Below are positions 7,894 through 17,770 of a stretch of DNA of 64,000 nucleotides, in pieces. Where the stretch lies: assembly GCA_963777325.1 (NCBI GenBank), contig CAVZQE010000001.1:176558-240557 (forward strand). The letters are read 5' to 3'. Source of the stretch: JAFAXA01 sp963777325. GTDB lineage: Bacteria > Pseudomonadota > Alphaproteobacteria > Acetobacterales > Acetobacteraceae. The translations under genes were made by a program, and so were the position numbers. Position 1 is the first letter of the stretch, and every line of letters begins with the position of its first letter. The notes under the pieces were generated by a model. It was not told the origin of the DNA and did no database searches. It saw only the letters and a program-made list of their open reading frames with translations.

Positions 7894-9456
7894 GTGGATC
7901 AGGTAACGACCGCGATTGAGCCGGCGCCGGTCGGCGGCGCTGTCCCGGCGCTCGAGATGGAGGGCATTTCGAAGACGTTTCCAGGGGTCAAGGCTCTGGA
8001 CAACGTTCAGCTGCGCGCGTACGGCGGTGAAGTCCTGGCGCTCATGGGCGAAAACGGCGCCGGCAAATCCACGCTCATGAAGATTTTGTCCGGGGCCTAT
8101 CACGCGGATCCGGGCGGCAAGATCCTGATCAGCGGCAAGCCGGTAAACATCACCGATCCGATCGCGGCGCGACGCCAGGGCATTGCGATCATCTACCAGG
8201 AACTGGCGCTCGCGCCGAACCTCACGGTGGCCGAGAATATCCATCTCGGCAGCGAATTGCGCAAATCGGGCGGCCGCGTCGACCGAGCGTCGATGCGGGA
8301 AGGCAGCAGGCCGGTGCTCGAACGCCTGGGCGCCCCGTTCGGCCCGGACACCACGGTCGGAACGCTGTCCATCGCCGAGCAGCAGCTCGTCGAGATCGCC
8401 CGCGCGCTCCACAGCCAGTCGCGCATTCTCGTGCTCGACGAACCGACCACCCCGCTCTCCTCGCGCGAGGTGGACCGGCTGTTCGCGCTCGTGCGCAAGC
8501 TGCGTTCCGAGGGCATCGCGATCATCTATATCAGCCATCGCATGGCGGAGATCTACGAACTGGCCGACCGCGTCTCCGTCCTGCGGGACGGCACCTATGT
8601 CGGCACGCTCGTTGGAAAGGAGATTAGCGCTGAATCACTGGTGAAGATGATGGTCGGCCGCGACCTGTCGACTTTCTACAAAAAAGATCACGACGCCCGT
8701 GACGAGCGGGGCGCGTTGGTCCTCGAAGTCAAGGGCATCAACGACGGCGGCAAAAGAGTGAAGCCCGCCAGCCTGCAACTGCATCAAGGCGAAGTGCTCG
8801 GCATCGCCGGATTGGTCGGCTCCGGACGGACCGAGCTCGCGCGCCTGATCTATGGCGCGGACAAACGTGCCGGCGGCGAGATCCTGCTGGATGGCAAGCC
8901 GGTTGCCATCGACGCGCCGGAAGACGCGCTCGACGTCGGAATCGCCTATCTGACGGAGGACCGCAAGCGGCTTGGGCTTTTTCTCGACATGTCATGCGGC
9001 GAGAACATCAATCTCGGCGTTATCGCCAGAGACGCCTGGCGGCGCATGGTCCTGAACCGGCTCAAGGCCCGGGACCGCTCCGAAACGGCGTTCAAGGCGC
9101 TCCGCGTCCGGGCGGCGAGCCCGCTGGTCGCGGTTGGCAGCCTGTCCGGCGGGAATCAGCAGAAGGTTCTGCTGTCCCGATGGCTGGAGATCGGCCCGCG
9201 CGTGCTGATCCTGGACGAGCCGACGCGCGGCGTCGATATCGGCGCGAAGTCCGAGATCTATCGGATCATCGACGAACTCGCGCAGCGCAACATCGGCATA
9301 ATCGTGATTTCGAGCGAGCTGCCCGAGATCATCGGTATCTGCGACCGCGTCCTCGTGATGCGGGAGGGGCACATCGAAGGGGAAGTGGGCGGCACGACGG
9401 GGCGGGCAATCACGCAGGAAAACATCATGGCCTATGCGGCGGGCATCGCGGCATAA
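7894..9456 (+). CDS. sugar ABC transporter ATP-binding protein (RbsA/MglA type)
   Basis: A 520-residue tandem ATPase powering monosaccharide uptake at the inner membrane. The first domain has Walker A GENGAGKST (about residue 52), the signature region TLSIAEQQLVEIARAL, and Walker B ILVLDEP. The second domain has the expected degenerate Walker A GLVGSGRTE (about residue 306), the intact signature LSGGNQQKVLLSRWL, and ILDEPTRGVDIG, which is diagnostic of the CUT2 family. A GTG start follows a G-rich ribosome site. The intact permease and binding-protein genes follow in the order typical of CUT2 operons. The nearby fructokinase suggests fructose as substrate; ribose-type sugars are an alternative. 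Confidence 0.92.
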   Translation: MDQVTTAIEPAPVGGAVPALEMEGISKTFPGVKALDNVQLRAYGGEVLALMGENGAGKSTLMKILSGAYHADPGGKILISGKPVNITDPIAARRQGIAIIYQELALAPNLTVAENIHLGSELRKSGGRVDRASMREGSRPVLERLGAPFGPDTTVGTLSIAEQQLVEIARALHSQSRILVLDEPTTPLSSREVDRLFALVRKLRSEGIAIIYISHRMAEIYELADRVSVLRDGTYVGTLVGKEISAESLVKMMVGRDLSTFYKKDHDARDERGALVLEVKGINDGGKRVKPASLQLHQGEVLGIAGLVGSGRTELARLIYGADKRAGGEILLDGKPVAIDAPEDALDVGIAYLTEDRKRLGLFLDMSCGENINLGVIARDAWRRMVLNRLKARDRSETAFKALRVRAASPLVAVGSLSGGNQQKVLLSRWLEIGPRVLILDEPTRGVDIGAKSEIYRIIDELAQRNIGIIVISSELPEIIGICDRVLVMREGHIEGEVGGTTGRAITQENIMAYAAGIAA

Positions 9457-9478
9457 CGGCTGGCGGGAGGAGAAAATC

Positions 9479-10513
9479 ATGTCCGAGACGGGCACCAAAG
9501 TCACCGCGCCGGCCGGACCATCCGGCGGCGCCGGACTGTCATCCCGGCAAGTGCAGATCCGCAGCATGATTCAGGCCATGGGCATGCTGCCGGTGCTGAT
9601 CATCCTGGCGATCGGCTTTCACTGGTTGTCGGGAGGCCGGTTCTTCACGGGGCAGAACATCTCGATCGTCGCGCAGCAGGCGTCGATCAACACCGTCCTC
9701 GCCTCCGGCATGACGTTCGTGATCCTGACGGGAGGTATCGACCTGTCGGTCGGCTCGATCCTCGCCATTTCCGCCATGATGGCCCTGATCGCTTCGCTGT
9801 GGCCGGGCGTGGGGCTGCTCGGCATCTTGGCAGGCATCGTGACCGGACTCGTCTTCGGGCTGATCAATGGTGGCCTGATCGCGTTCGGGAACCTGCCGCC
9901 GTTCATCGTCACGCTCGGATCGCTGACCGCCGTGCGCGGGCTCGCTCGCCTCGTCGGGAACGACGCCACGATCTTCAACCCGGACCTTCCATTCGCCTTC
10001 ATCGGCAACGGCAGTCTAACGATCTTTCCGGGCATCTCGATCCCCTGGCTCGTCATCATCGCCCTGATCGTGATCGTGATTTCCTGGTTCATTCTTCGCC
10101 GGATGGTGCTCGGCACCTGGATCTACGCGGTCGGCGGCAATCCCGCGGCGGCGCGCCTTTCGGGCATCAAGGTCTGGGTGGTGCTGCTGTTCGCCTACGC
10201 CGCCTCGGGCTTGCTGGCCGGATTGGGCGGGGTGATGTCGGCGGCACGGTTGTTCGCGGCGAACGGTCTGCAACTCGGTCAGTCCTACGAACTCGATGCG
10301 ATCGCCGCCGTTATCCTCGGCGGCACGAGCTTCGTGGGCGGCATCGGGTCGATCTGGGGCACGTTGGTCGGCGCACTGATCATTGCGGCGCTGACGAACG
10401 GGCTCGTGCTGCTCGGCGTCTCCGACATCTGGCAGTTCATCATCAAGGGCCTGGTGATTATCGGCGCCGTCGGCCTTGATCGCTTCCGTCTGCAACACGG
10501 CGCCCGAACCTGA
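9479..10513 (+). CDS. sugar ABC transporter permease (CUT2/RbsC family)
   Basis: A 344-residue inner-membrane permease with about ten hydrophobic segments after a 35-residue cytoplasmic N-terminus. The family signature GGIDLSVGSILAISAMM is followed by GLINGGLIAFGNLPPFIVTLG and, near the C-terminus, DAIAAVILGGTSFVGG, where the EAA-like loop contacts the ATPase. The start at ATG 9479 lies 5 bases after GGGAGGAG; the in-frame extension upstream overlaps the ATPase gene and is discarded. It forms the membrane channel for the sugar bound by the protein encoded downstream. Confidence 0.92.
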   Translation: MSETGTKVTAPAGPSGGAGLSSRQVQIRSMIQAMGMLPVLIILAIGFHWLSGGRFFTGQNISIVAQQASINTVLASGMTFVILTGGIDLSVGSILAISAMMALIASLWPGVGLLGILAGIVTGLVFGLINGGLIAFGNLPPFIVTLGSLTAVRGLARLVGNDATIFNPDLPFAFIGNGSLTIFPGISIPWLVIIALIVIVISWFILRRMVLGTWIYAVGGNPAAARLSGIKVWVVLLFAYAASGLLAGLGGVMSAARLFAANGLQLGQSYELDAIAAVILGGTSFVGGIGSIWGTLVGALIIAALTNGLVLLGVSDIWQFIIKGLVIIGAVGLDRFRLQHGART

Positions 10514-10550
10514 ACCGGCGCTGCTATCGAGAAACGAGGAGAGAAACGAT

Positions 10551-11480
10551 ATGTCCAGGCTATCCCTTATCGCCGGCGCGGCTTTCGGCGCGGCCTCCAT
10601 GCTGGCGGTGTCGGCCGCCTCCGCCAAGGATCTTAAGTCGATCGGCATTACCGTCGGCTCGCTCGGCAACCCGTTCTTCGTCTCACTGGTGAAGGGCGCG
10701 ACCGACGAGGCGCACAAGATCAATCCGAACGTCAACGTCACTGCGGCGTCGGCCGATTACGACCTCAACAAGCAGTTCACGCAGATCGACAACTTCATCG
10801 CCTCCGGGGCCAACATGATCCTGGTGAACGCGGTGGACCCGCGTGCGATTGGCGCCGCCGTGAAACGCGCCGAGGCGGCGGGGATCGTCGTCGTGGCGGT
10901 CGACGTCGAGGCTGCCGGCGCCGACGCGACCGTGCAGACCAACAACGTGCAAGCCGGTCAAATTTCCTGCCAGTATCTGGCGGACAAAATCAACCACAAG
11001 GGCAACGTCATCATCGAGAACGGGCCGCAGGTTTCCTCGGTGATCCAGCGGGTGAAGGGGTGCAAGGAGGTGCTCTCCAAGTATCCCGACATCAAAATCC
11101 TGTCGGATGATCAGGACGGCAAAGGCTCGCGCGAGGGCGGCATGAACGCGATGCTCGGGTATCTGACTCGCTTTCCCAACATCGCGGGCGTGTTCACGAT
11201 CAACGATCCGCAGGCGGTCGGCTCGGATCTTGCGGCCAAGCAGCTCAACCGTTCAGGTATCGTGATCACGTCCGTGGACGGCGCCCCGGATATCGTTCCT
11301 GAAATCAAGGGCAACACGCTGGTCCAGGCGTCCGCAAGCCAGGATCCGGCCGAGATCGGGAGAAAGGCGGTCGAGATCGGGAATGAGATCATGAACGGCA
11401 AGAAGCCTCAGGACTCGATGGTCCTGATGGAGTCGAAACTGGTCGATAAGGATAATGTCGGGTCGTACAAGGGCTGGTAG
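10551..11480 (+). CDS. periplasmic sugar-binding protein (RbsB/FrcB-like)
   Basis: A 309-residue substrate-binding protein. A Sec signal peptide (MSRLSLIAGAAFGAASMLAVSAASA) would be cut just before KDLKSIG. The mature part is a type-I periplasmic fold: ITVGSLGNPFFVSLVKGA, then DNFIASGANMILVNAVDP, then the hinge and sugar-contact blocks GVFTINDPQAVGSDLAAK and SVDGAPDIV. An AACGAGGAGAGAAACG ribosome site supports the start at 10551. This gene comes last of the three transport genes. An intercistronic hairpin follows it, which would give extra binding-protein transcript, as usual for such operons. Confidence 0.92.
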   Translation: MSRLSLIAGAAFGAASMLAVSAASAKDLKSIGITVGSLGNPFFVSLVKGATDEAHKINPNVNVTAASADYDLNKQFTQIDNFIASGANMILVNAVDPRAIGAAVKRAEAAGIVVVAVDVEAAGADATVQTNNVQAGQISCQYLADKINHKGNVIIENGPQVSSVIQRVKGCKEVLSKYPDIKILSDDQDGKGSREGGMNAMLGYLTRFPNIAGVFTINDPQAVGSDLAAKQLNRSGIVITSVDGAPDIVPEIKGNTLVQASASQDPAEIGRKAVEIGNEIMNGKKPQDSMVLMESKLVDKDNVGSYKGW

Positions 11481-11486
11481 ACGCTG

Positions 11487-11522
11487 GCGGTCTCCGGCGG
11501 AAAATTATCCGGCGGAGACCGC
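11487..11522 (+). terminator. intercistronic hairpin after the binding-protein gene
   Basis: Ten-base arms GCGGTCTCCG and CGGAGACCGC enclose an AT-containing loop. The stem starts six bases after the binding-protein stop. Only a weak T-rich stretch follows, so it is more likely a partial terminator or mRNA-stabilising element than a complete stop. It would reduce expression of the kinase and edd relative to the binding protein. Confidence 0.6.
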
Positions 11523-11552
11523 TTATTCGCTTCATTTTCGTGAGTAGGTGCG

Positions 11553-12527
11553 ATGGCGGACGTGATCTGTCTCGGCGAGTTGCTGATCGACTTCGTCCCG
11601 ACCGTCACGGGTTGCGATCTGGCAAGCGCCGAGGCCTTCAAGAAAGCGGCCGGTGGGGCGCCCGCGAACGTCGCGGTCGGGCTGGCGCGGTTCGGCGTTC
11701 CGAGCGGCTTCATGGGCAAAATCGGCGACGACGGATTCGGCCGCTTCCTGACCCGGACGCTTGCGGATGCGGGCGTCGACACCGCCATGCTGATCCCGAC
11801 CGAGGCCGCGCCGACCGCGCTCGCGTTCGTGTCCTTGCGCGCCGACGGCGAGCGCGAGTTCCTGTTCTACCGCAGCCCCAGCGCCGATATGCTGTTCGCG
11901 CCCGAAGACGTGGATGCGGCGGCGCTCGGCCGGGCCAAGATCCTTCACTTCGGTTCCATCAGCCTGATTTCGGAGCCGTCCCGGGGCGGCACCCTGCATG
12001 CGATCGAGATGGCGCGCCGGCAAGGCTTGCGCATCAGCTACGATCCGAATCTGCGCCTGCGGTTATGGCCCGGCGCCGACGAGGCGCGCGCGGGCATGCG
12101 TCTCGGGCTCGCTCAAGCGGACATCGTCAAGATCGGCGACGAGGAGCTGCACTTCATCACCGGGTCATCCGATCCGATCGCGGGCGCGCGCGCGTTATGG
12201 CACGAGAACCTGGCCTTGATGGCAGTCACCCGCGGCGCCGCGGGATGCATTTGGCTGACACGCGACGCGGAGGGCGAGGTGCCGGGCATCAAGGTGGAGG
12301 CGGTCGATACGACCGGAGCGGGAGACGCGTTCATGGCGGGTCTGCTCGCCGGACTCGTCGAACTCGGGGATGCCGCGCTGGAAGCAACCGAGCTCGATCG
12401 TATCTGCACGTTTGCGAACGCCGCCGGTGCGGTCACGACCACGGCGCGCGGGGCGATCCCGTCGCTACCAGACCGAGCCGCAGTGCTTGCGGCGATGGCC
12501 GCACGCGGATCGCGGGCGATTTCATGA
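11553..12527 (+). CDS. fructokinase-like PfkB-family carbohydrate kinase
   Basis: A 324-residue kinase that phosphorylates a ketose with ATP. Signature 1 of the PfkB family is seen as GGAPANVAVGLARFG and signature 2 as DTTGAGDAFMAGLLAGL, the latter with the catalytic Asp. FYRSPSADMLF and the preceding SLRADGEREF match the fructokinase subgroup. The position between a sugar transporter and edd supports fructose to fructose-6-phosphate, which isomerase and dehydrogenase steps elsewhere would feed into 6-phosphogluconate. 2-keto-3-deoxygluconate kinase is the main alternative; the SADMLF block argues for fructokinase. Confidence 0.85.
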   Translation: MADVICLGELLIDFVPTVTGCDLASAEAFKKAAGGAPANVAVGLARFGVPSGFMGKIGDDGFGRFLTRTLADAGVDTAMLIPTEAAPTALAFVSLRADGEREFLFYRSPSADMLFAPEDVDAAALGRAKILHFGSISLISEPSRGGTLHAIEMARRQGLRISYDPNLRLRLWPGADEARAGMRLGLAQADIVKIGDEELHFITGSSDPIAGARALWHENLALMAVTRGAAGCIWLTRDAEGEVPGIKVEAVDTTGAGDAFMAGLLAGLVELGDAALEATELDRICTFANAAGAVTTTARGAIPSLPDRAAVLAAMAARGSRAIS

Positions 12528-12560
12528 CCCGCGCAGTGTGACGGCAGGAGAAGATTCTCC

Positions 12561-14396
12561 ATGAGTATCAATACCCGCATCGCAGAGGTTACGGATCAGA
12601 TCGTGCGCCGGAGCAGAAGTTCGCGCATGCGCTATCTTGACCGCATCGACGCGGCGGGGGAGCGTGCCCGCTCGCTGCCGCGCAAGGCGCTCGGCTGCGC
12701 CAATCAGGCGCATAGCTTCGCCGGCTGCGGCGCGGCCGACAAAGACAAGCTTCGCTCCGGCGCCGGTCCCAACCTCGGCATCGTCACGTCTTATAACGAC
12801 ATGCTGTCGGCGCATCAGCCGTTCGAGCGTTTCCCGGAGCTGATCCGGGAGGCGGCGCGGGAGGCGGGTGGCACCGCGCAGGTGGCTGGCGGCGTGCCCG
12901 CGATGTGCGACGGCGTCACGCAAGGGGAAGCGGGGATGGAGCTGTCCCTGTTCTCCCGCGACGTGATCGCGCTCGGCACGGCGGTCGCCATGTCGCATCA
13001 GACATTCGACGCGGCGGTCTATCTCGGCGTCTGCGACAAGATCGTGCCCGGCCTTGTCATCGGCGCGCTGTCGTTCGGCCACGTGCCCGGCATTTTCGTC
13101 CCGGCCGGGCCGATGCCGAGCGGGCTGCCGAATGACGAAAAGTCGCGCGTGCGGCAGCTGCATGCCGAGGGCAAGGTGTCGCGCGACGCGCTGCTCGAGG
13201 CGGAAGCGAAGTCGTACCACGCACCGGGCACCTGCACGTTCTATGGCACCGCCAACACGAACCAGATGCTCATGGAGATCATGGGCGTGCATATGCCCGG
13301 CTCCGCATTTATCAATCCGAACACCAAGCTGCGCGACGCGATCACGCGGGAGGCGGTCAAGCGCGCGCTGGCGATCACGGCGATTGGCAATGAGTACACG
13401 CCGATTGGACGGGTGATGGACGAGCGCGCATTCGTCAACGGCATCGTCGGCCTGCACGCGACGGGCGGTTCGACCAATCACACGATTCACCTGATCGCGA
13501 TGGCGGCGGCGGGCGGAATCGTGTTGACCTGGGACGATCTTTCGGCCCTGGCTGAGGTGACGCCGCTGCTCTGCCGCATTTATCCCAACGGGAAGGCGGA
13601 CGTGAACCATTTCCACGCCGCCGGCGGGACCGGATTCCTGATCCGCGAACTGCTGGACGCGGGTCTGCTGCACGAGGACGTTGACACGGTATTCGGCAAG
13701 GGGCTGCGGGCCTATGTGACGGAGCCAGGGCTTTCGGAAGCCGAAGGCATCGAGTGGCGCGAGCCGGTCAAGGTCAGCGGCGATTCAAACGTGCTTCGAG
13801 GCACGGCCGAACCGTTTCAGGCGACCGGGGGCCTGCGCCTGCTGGACGGCGACATCGGGCGCGCGGTCATCAAGACGTCCGCCGTTGCGGCCGAGCGCCA
13901 CGTCATCGAGGCGCCGGCGCGTGTGTTCCACAGCCAAGAGGCGCTACAGGCGGCGTTTCGCGGCGGCGAGTTGACCGAGGATTTCGTGGCCGTGGTCCGG
14001 TTCCAGGGACCGAAGGCGAACGGGATGCCGGAGCTGCACAAGCTGATGCCGCCGCTCGGCGTGCTGCAGGATCGCGGCCGGCGCGTGGCGCTGGTGACGG
14101 ACGGGCGGCTGTCCGGCGCCTCCGGCAAGGTGCCGGCCGCAATCCATGTTACGCCCGAAGCGGCCGAGGGCGGCTTGATCGCGAAGGTCCGGGATGGCGA
14201 CGTCATCCGGCTCGACGCGGTGCGGGGCCGGCTCGAGGTGCGGGTCGATCCGGCGGAGTGGGCGAGCCGCCCGGTTGCCGAAGCCGACCTCGCGGGCTCG
14301 CACGAGGGCGTTGGACGGGAGTTGTTCAGCGCGTTCCGTGCGGCCGTCGGCCCGGCGGACAGAGGGGCAGCCATCTTCGGAACGGTGCAGGCGTGA
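12561..14396 (+). CDS. edd: 6-phosphogluconate dehydratase
   Basis: A 611-residue iron-sulfur dehydratase of the IlvD/Edd family, converting 6-phosphogluconate to 2-keto-3-deoxy-6-phosphogluconate in the Entner-Doudoroff pathway. Cluster-associated cysteines appear in AMCDGVTQG (about residue 116) and GVCDKIVPG (about 157), followed by APGTCTFYGTANTNQM. The length and the C-terminal beta-barrel (LVTDGRLSGASGKVPAAIHVTPEA) are typical. It lies 33 bases after the kinase gene with an AGGAGA ribosome site, so it belongs to the sugar operon. The partner aldolase eda is not in this window. Confidence 0.94.
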   Translation: MSINTRIAEVTDQIVRRSRSSRMRYLDRIDAAGERARSLPRKALGCANQAHSFAGCGAADKDKLRSGAGPNLGIVTSYNDMLSAHQPFERFPELIREAAREAGGTAQVAGGVPAMCDGVTQGEAGMELSLFSRDVIALGTAVAMSHQTFDAAVYLGVCDKIVPGLVIGALSFGHVPGIFVPAGPMPSGLPNDEKSRVRQLHAEGKVSRDALLEAEAKSYHAPGTCTFYGTANTNQMLMEIMGVHMPGSAFINPNTKLRDAITREAVKRALAITAIGNEYTPIGRVMDERAFVNGIVGLHATGGSTNHTIHLIAMAAAGGIVLTWDDLSALAEVTPLLCRIYPNGKADVNHFHAAGGTGFLIRELLDAGLLHEDVDTVFGKGLRAYVTEPGLSEAEGIEWREPVKVSGDSNVLRGTAEPFQATGGLRLLDGDIGRAVIKTSAVAAERHVIEAPARVFHSQEALQAAFRGGELTEDFVAVVRFQGPKANGMPELHKLMPPLGVLQDRGRRVALVTDGRLSGASGKVPAAIHVTPEAAEGGLIAKVRDGDVIRLDAVRGRLEVRVDPAEWASRPVAEADLAGSHEGVGRELFSAFRAAVGPADRGAAIFGTVQA

Positions 14397-14483
14397 ATCC
14401 GGAGACCGGTCCAGTCTCGCCTGCGGATCACCGTCGCGGGTCGCGGCGGCTACGGCGACCAGATTGACCGCCCACCACAGGAC

Positions 14484-17400
14484 ATGACCGGCTACGCCGA
14501 GCTGCAGGTTACTACGAACTACTCCTTCCTGCGCGGCGCGAGCCATGTCGAGGAGCTGTTCCTGCGCGCCCGCGAGCTTGGCTTGCCGGCTCTCGGCATC
14601 GCTGACCGCAACTCGCTCGCTGGCATCGTGCGCGCGCATCAGCGCGCCGAGGAGGCCGGCATCCGCCTCGTGGTCGGGTGCCGGCTCGACCTCACGGATG
14701 GTACGGCGCTGCTCGCCTATCCGATGGATCGCCCGGCCTATGCCCGGCTCTGCCGGTTGCTGACGCTCGGCAAGGGGCGCGCGGGCAAGGGCAGGTGCGA
14801 TCTCGCCTGGGACGATCTCGCCGCCGCTGGCGAGGGGCTGCTCGTCATCCTGCTGGCCGAGGCGGCCGACGATGAACTGGACGGGCGGCTGGCCCGGCTG
14901 CGGGCCGACTTTCCGGACAGGGCCTATCTGGCGCTGACCCTGCGCGACCGGCCCGGCGATCACGTTCGGCTGCATCATCTCGCCGACAGGGCCGCAGGCC
15001 ACGGCGTGCCGACCGTGGTCACGGGCGACGTGCTCTATCACGTGCCGGAGCGCCGCGTCCTGCAGGACGTCGTCACCTGCATCCGCGAGGGCTGCACGAT
15101 CGACGAGGCGGGTTACAGGCTGGAGCGTGGCGGCGACCGGCATCTGCGAGGGCCGGCGGAGATCGGGCGGCTGTACCGCCTGCATGCGGAGGCGGTCGCG
15201 CGCTCGCTCGAGATCGTCGAGCGTTGCCGCTTCTCCCTCTCCGAGCTGCGCTACCAGTATCCGGACGAGGTCGAGGAGCCGGGGCAGACGCCTCAGCAGG
15301 CGCTGGAGGCGATGGTCTGGCGGCACGCGCCGCGCCGCTATCCGGGCGGGCTGCCCGAGGACGTCCAGCGCCAACTCCGCCACGAGCTGCGGCTGATCGC
15401 CAAGCTCGACTACGCGCCCTATTTTCTGACTGTCCGCAGCATCGTCGCCTTTGCGCGCTCCAAGGACATTCTCTGCCAGGGGCGGGGATCGGCCGCCAAC
15501 AGCGCCGTCTGCTACGTGCTCGGCATCACCTCGATCGACCCCGTGCGCTCGGGCCTCCTTTTCGAGCGCTTCGTCTCGGCCGAGCGGCGGGAGCCGCCCG
15601 ACATCGACGTCGATTTCGAGCACGAGCGCCGCGAGGAGGTGATCCAGTGGGTGTACGGCCGCTACGGCCGCGACCGGGCCGCGCTCTGCGCGACGGTCGC
15701 CCGCTACCGGGCGCGGGGCGCGGTGCGCGAGGTCGGCAAGGTCATGGGACTGACGGAGGATTTGACCGGCGCGCTCGCGGGCCAGGTCTGGGGCTGGAGC
15801 GAGGACGGGGTCGAGGAGGAGCACGCCGCCGAGCTGAACCTCAACCTGCAGGACCGGAGACTTAGGCTGACGCTTGCGCTGGCGCGGGAGCTGATCGGCT
15901 TCCCGCGCCATCTCAGCCAGCATCCGGGGGGCTTCGTGCTGACCCGCGACCGGCTGGACGACCTCGTGCCGATCGAGCCCGCGGCGATGGAGAACCGCCA
16001 GGTCATCGAGTGGGACAAGGACGACATCGACGTGCTGCGGTTCATGAAGGTCGACGTGCTGGGCCTCGGCATGCTCGGCTGCATGCGCCGAGCCTTCGAC
16101 CTGCTGGCGGCGCACCGGAGCGAGCGGCTAGACCTCGCGACCATTCCGGCCGAAGATCCGGCCACTTTCGCCATGATCCGCCGCGCCGACACGCTCGGCA
16201 CGTTTCAGATCGAGAGCCGGGCGCAGATGGCGATGCTGCCGCGCATGCAGCCCACGACATTCTACGATTTGGTGATCGAAGTCGCGATTGTCCGCCCCGG
16301 CCCGATCCAGGGCGACATGGTGCATCCCTATCTCCGCCGCCGCGAAGGACGCGAGCCGGTCAGCTACCCGACCCCGGAATTGAAGCGCGTGCTCGGCAAG
16401 ACGCTCGGGGTGCCGCTGTTCCAGGAACAGGCGATGCAGGTCGCGATCGTCTGCGCGGGCTTCACGCCGAGCGAGGCCGACCAGCTGCGCCGGGCGATGG
16501 CGACCTTTAAGTTCACGGGCGGCGTTTCGCACTTCAAGGACAAGCTGATCGCCGGCATGGTCGCGCGCGGCTACGAGCGGGACTTCGCCGAACGTACCTT
16601 CAGCCAGATCGAGGGCTTCGGCTCGTATGGCTTCCCGGAAAGCCACGCCGCGAGCTTCGCGCTGATCGCCTATGCGTCGTCCTGGATGAAGTGCCACCAT
16701 CCGGACGTGTTCTGCGCGGCGCTGCTGAACAGCCAGCCGATGGGCTTCTATGCGCCGGCCCAGATCGTGCGCGATGCGCGCGAGCACGGGGTCGAGGTGC
16801 GGCCGGTCTGCGTCAACGCATCGGACTGGGACTGCACGCTGGAGCGCGGCGGCGGCCCGACCCTCGCCGTGCGGCTCGGGCTTCGGATGGTGCGGGGGCT
16901 GGCGGCGCGGGACGGAGCGCTGATCGCCAGTCGCCGCGATCTCCTGTACTCTTCGGTCGCGGATCTGCACCGCCGGACGGGGCTGTCCCTCGCCGCGCTG
17001 AAAAAGCTGGCGGCAGCGGATGCGTTCGCCTCGTTGAGCCTTGGCCGCCGCGAGGCGCTGTGGGCGATCCTCGCGCTCGACGAGCAGCCGCTGCCCCTCT
17101 TCGTTGCGGCCGAGCGCACACGACGGAACGAGCCGGCGGTGATCGAGCCGCCCGTCACGCTCGCGCCGCCCACGGCCGGGAGCGAGGTCGTGGAGGACTA
17201 CCGCAATACAGGCCTGTCGCTGCGCCGGCACCCGGTCGCCTTCCTGCGGCCGGAGCTCGCCTCGCGCGGCATGGTGGCCTGCGCGGATCTGGCCCGCACC
17301 CAGACCGGGCGGAGGGTGACGGTGCCGGGCATCGTGCTCGTGCGGCAAAAGCCGGGCTCGGCCAAGGGCGTCATGTTCATCACGATCGAGGACGAAACCG

Positions 17401-17732
17401 GCGTCGCCAATCTGATCGTCTGGCCGTCGGTGTTCGAGGCGCAGCGCCGGCTCGTGCTGTCCGCCGGCATGATCGCCTGCCGCGGCCGCGTGCAGCGGGA
17501 GGGCGACGTGGTCCACGTCGTCACCGAGCAGCTGACCGACCTCACCCCCCTGCTGCGCAGCGTCGGGCAGCACGGCGGGGCGTTTCCAGTACGGCATGGA
17601 CGCGGCGACCAGGCGACGCATGGCGGCGGCCCGGATGCACGCGAAAACAGCGCCGCCAAGCCGCGCGACATCTTCATCCCGGACTTACGCCTCGGCAGCG
17701 GCATCAAGGTGCCGACGCGGGATTTTCGGTAG
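14484..17732 (+). CDS. dnaE2: error-prone DNA polymerase DnaE2/ImuC
   Basis: A 1082-residue C-family polymerase used in damage-induced translesion synthesis. It opens with a PHP domain (YAELQVTTNYSFLRGASHVEE). The polymerase core carries GRGSAANS and the catalytic-aspartate block PDIDVDFEHERREEV near residue 372. A helix-hairpin-helix/OB-fold C-terminus (TVPGIVLVRQKPGSAKGVMF) follows. The length is characteristic of DnaE2 rather than replicative DnaE1 (about 1150-1180). The family normally sits behind imuA and imuB; here the upstream neighbour is edd, with no ImuB-like sequence between them. No clear LexA box was found in the 87-base gap. Confidence 0.93.
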   Translation: MTGYAELQVTTNYSFLRGASHVEELFLRARELGLPALGIADRNSLAGIVRAHQRAEEAGIRLVVGCRLDLTDGTALLAYPMDRPAYARLCRLLTLGKGRAGKGRCDLAWDDLAAAGEGLLVILLAEAADDELDGRLARLRADFPDRAYLALTLRDRPGDHVRLHHLADRAAGHGVPTVVTGDVLYHVPERRVLQDVVTCIREGCTIDEAGYRLERGGDRHLRGPAEIGRLYRLHAEAVARSLEIVERCRFSLSELRYQYPDEVEEPGQTPQQALEAMVWRHAPRRYPGGLPEDVQRQLRHELRLIAKLDYAPYFLTVRSIVAFARSKDILCQGRGSAANSAVCYVLGITSIDPVRSGLLFERFVSAERREPPDIDVDFEHERREEVIQWVYGRYGRDRAALCATVARYRARGAVREVGKVMGLTEDLTGALAGQVWGWSEDGVEEEHAAELNLNLQDRRLRLTLALARELIGFPRHLSQHPGGFVLTRDRLDDLVPIEPAAMENRQVIEWDKDDIDVLRFMKVDVLGLGMLGCMRRAFDLLAAHRSERLDLATIPAEDPATFAMIRRADTLGTFQIESRAQMAMLPRMQPTTFYDLVIEVAIVRPGPIQGDMVHPYLRRREGREPVSYPTPELKRVLGKTLGVPLFQEQAMQVAIVCAGFTPSEADQLRRAMATFKFTGGVSHFKDKLIAGMVARGYERDFAERTFSQIEGFGSYGFPESHAASFALIAYASSWMKCHHPDVFCAALLNSQPMGFYAPAQIVRDAREHGVEVRPVCVNASDWDCTLERGGGPTLAVRLGLRMVRGLAARDGALIASRRDLLYSSVADLHRRTGLSLAALKKLAAADAFASLSLGRREALWAILALDEQPLPLFVAAERTRRNEPAVIEPPVTLAPPTAGSEVVEDYRNTGLSLRRHPVAFLRPELASRGMVACADLARTQTGRRVTVPGIVLVRQKPGSAKGVMFITIEDETGVANLIVWPSVFEAQRRLVLSAGMIACRGRVQREGDVVHVVTEQLTDLTPLLRSVGQHGGAFPVRHGRGDQATHGGGPDARENSAAKPRDIFIPDLRLGSGIKVPTRDFR

Positions 17733-17770
17733 AGGCGCGGAGAGACTGAGGCTGCGGCCGTCGCCGGCCC

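Noticed and set aside
13944..16115. 723-codon minus-strand frame spanning edd and dnaE2
   Set aside because: It crosses two well-supported genes in antisense and shows only mirrored, Arg/Asp-rich composition typical of high-GC shadow frames.
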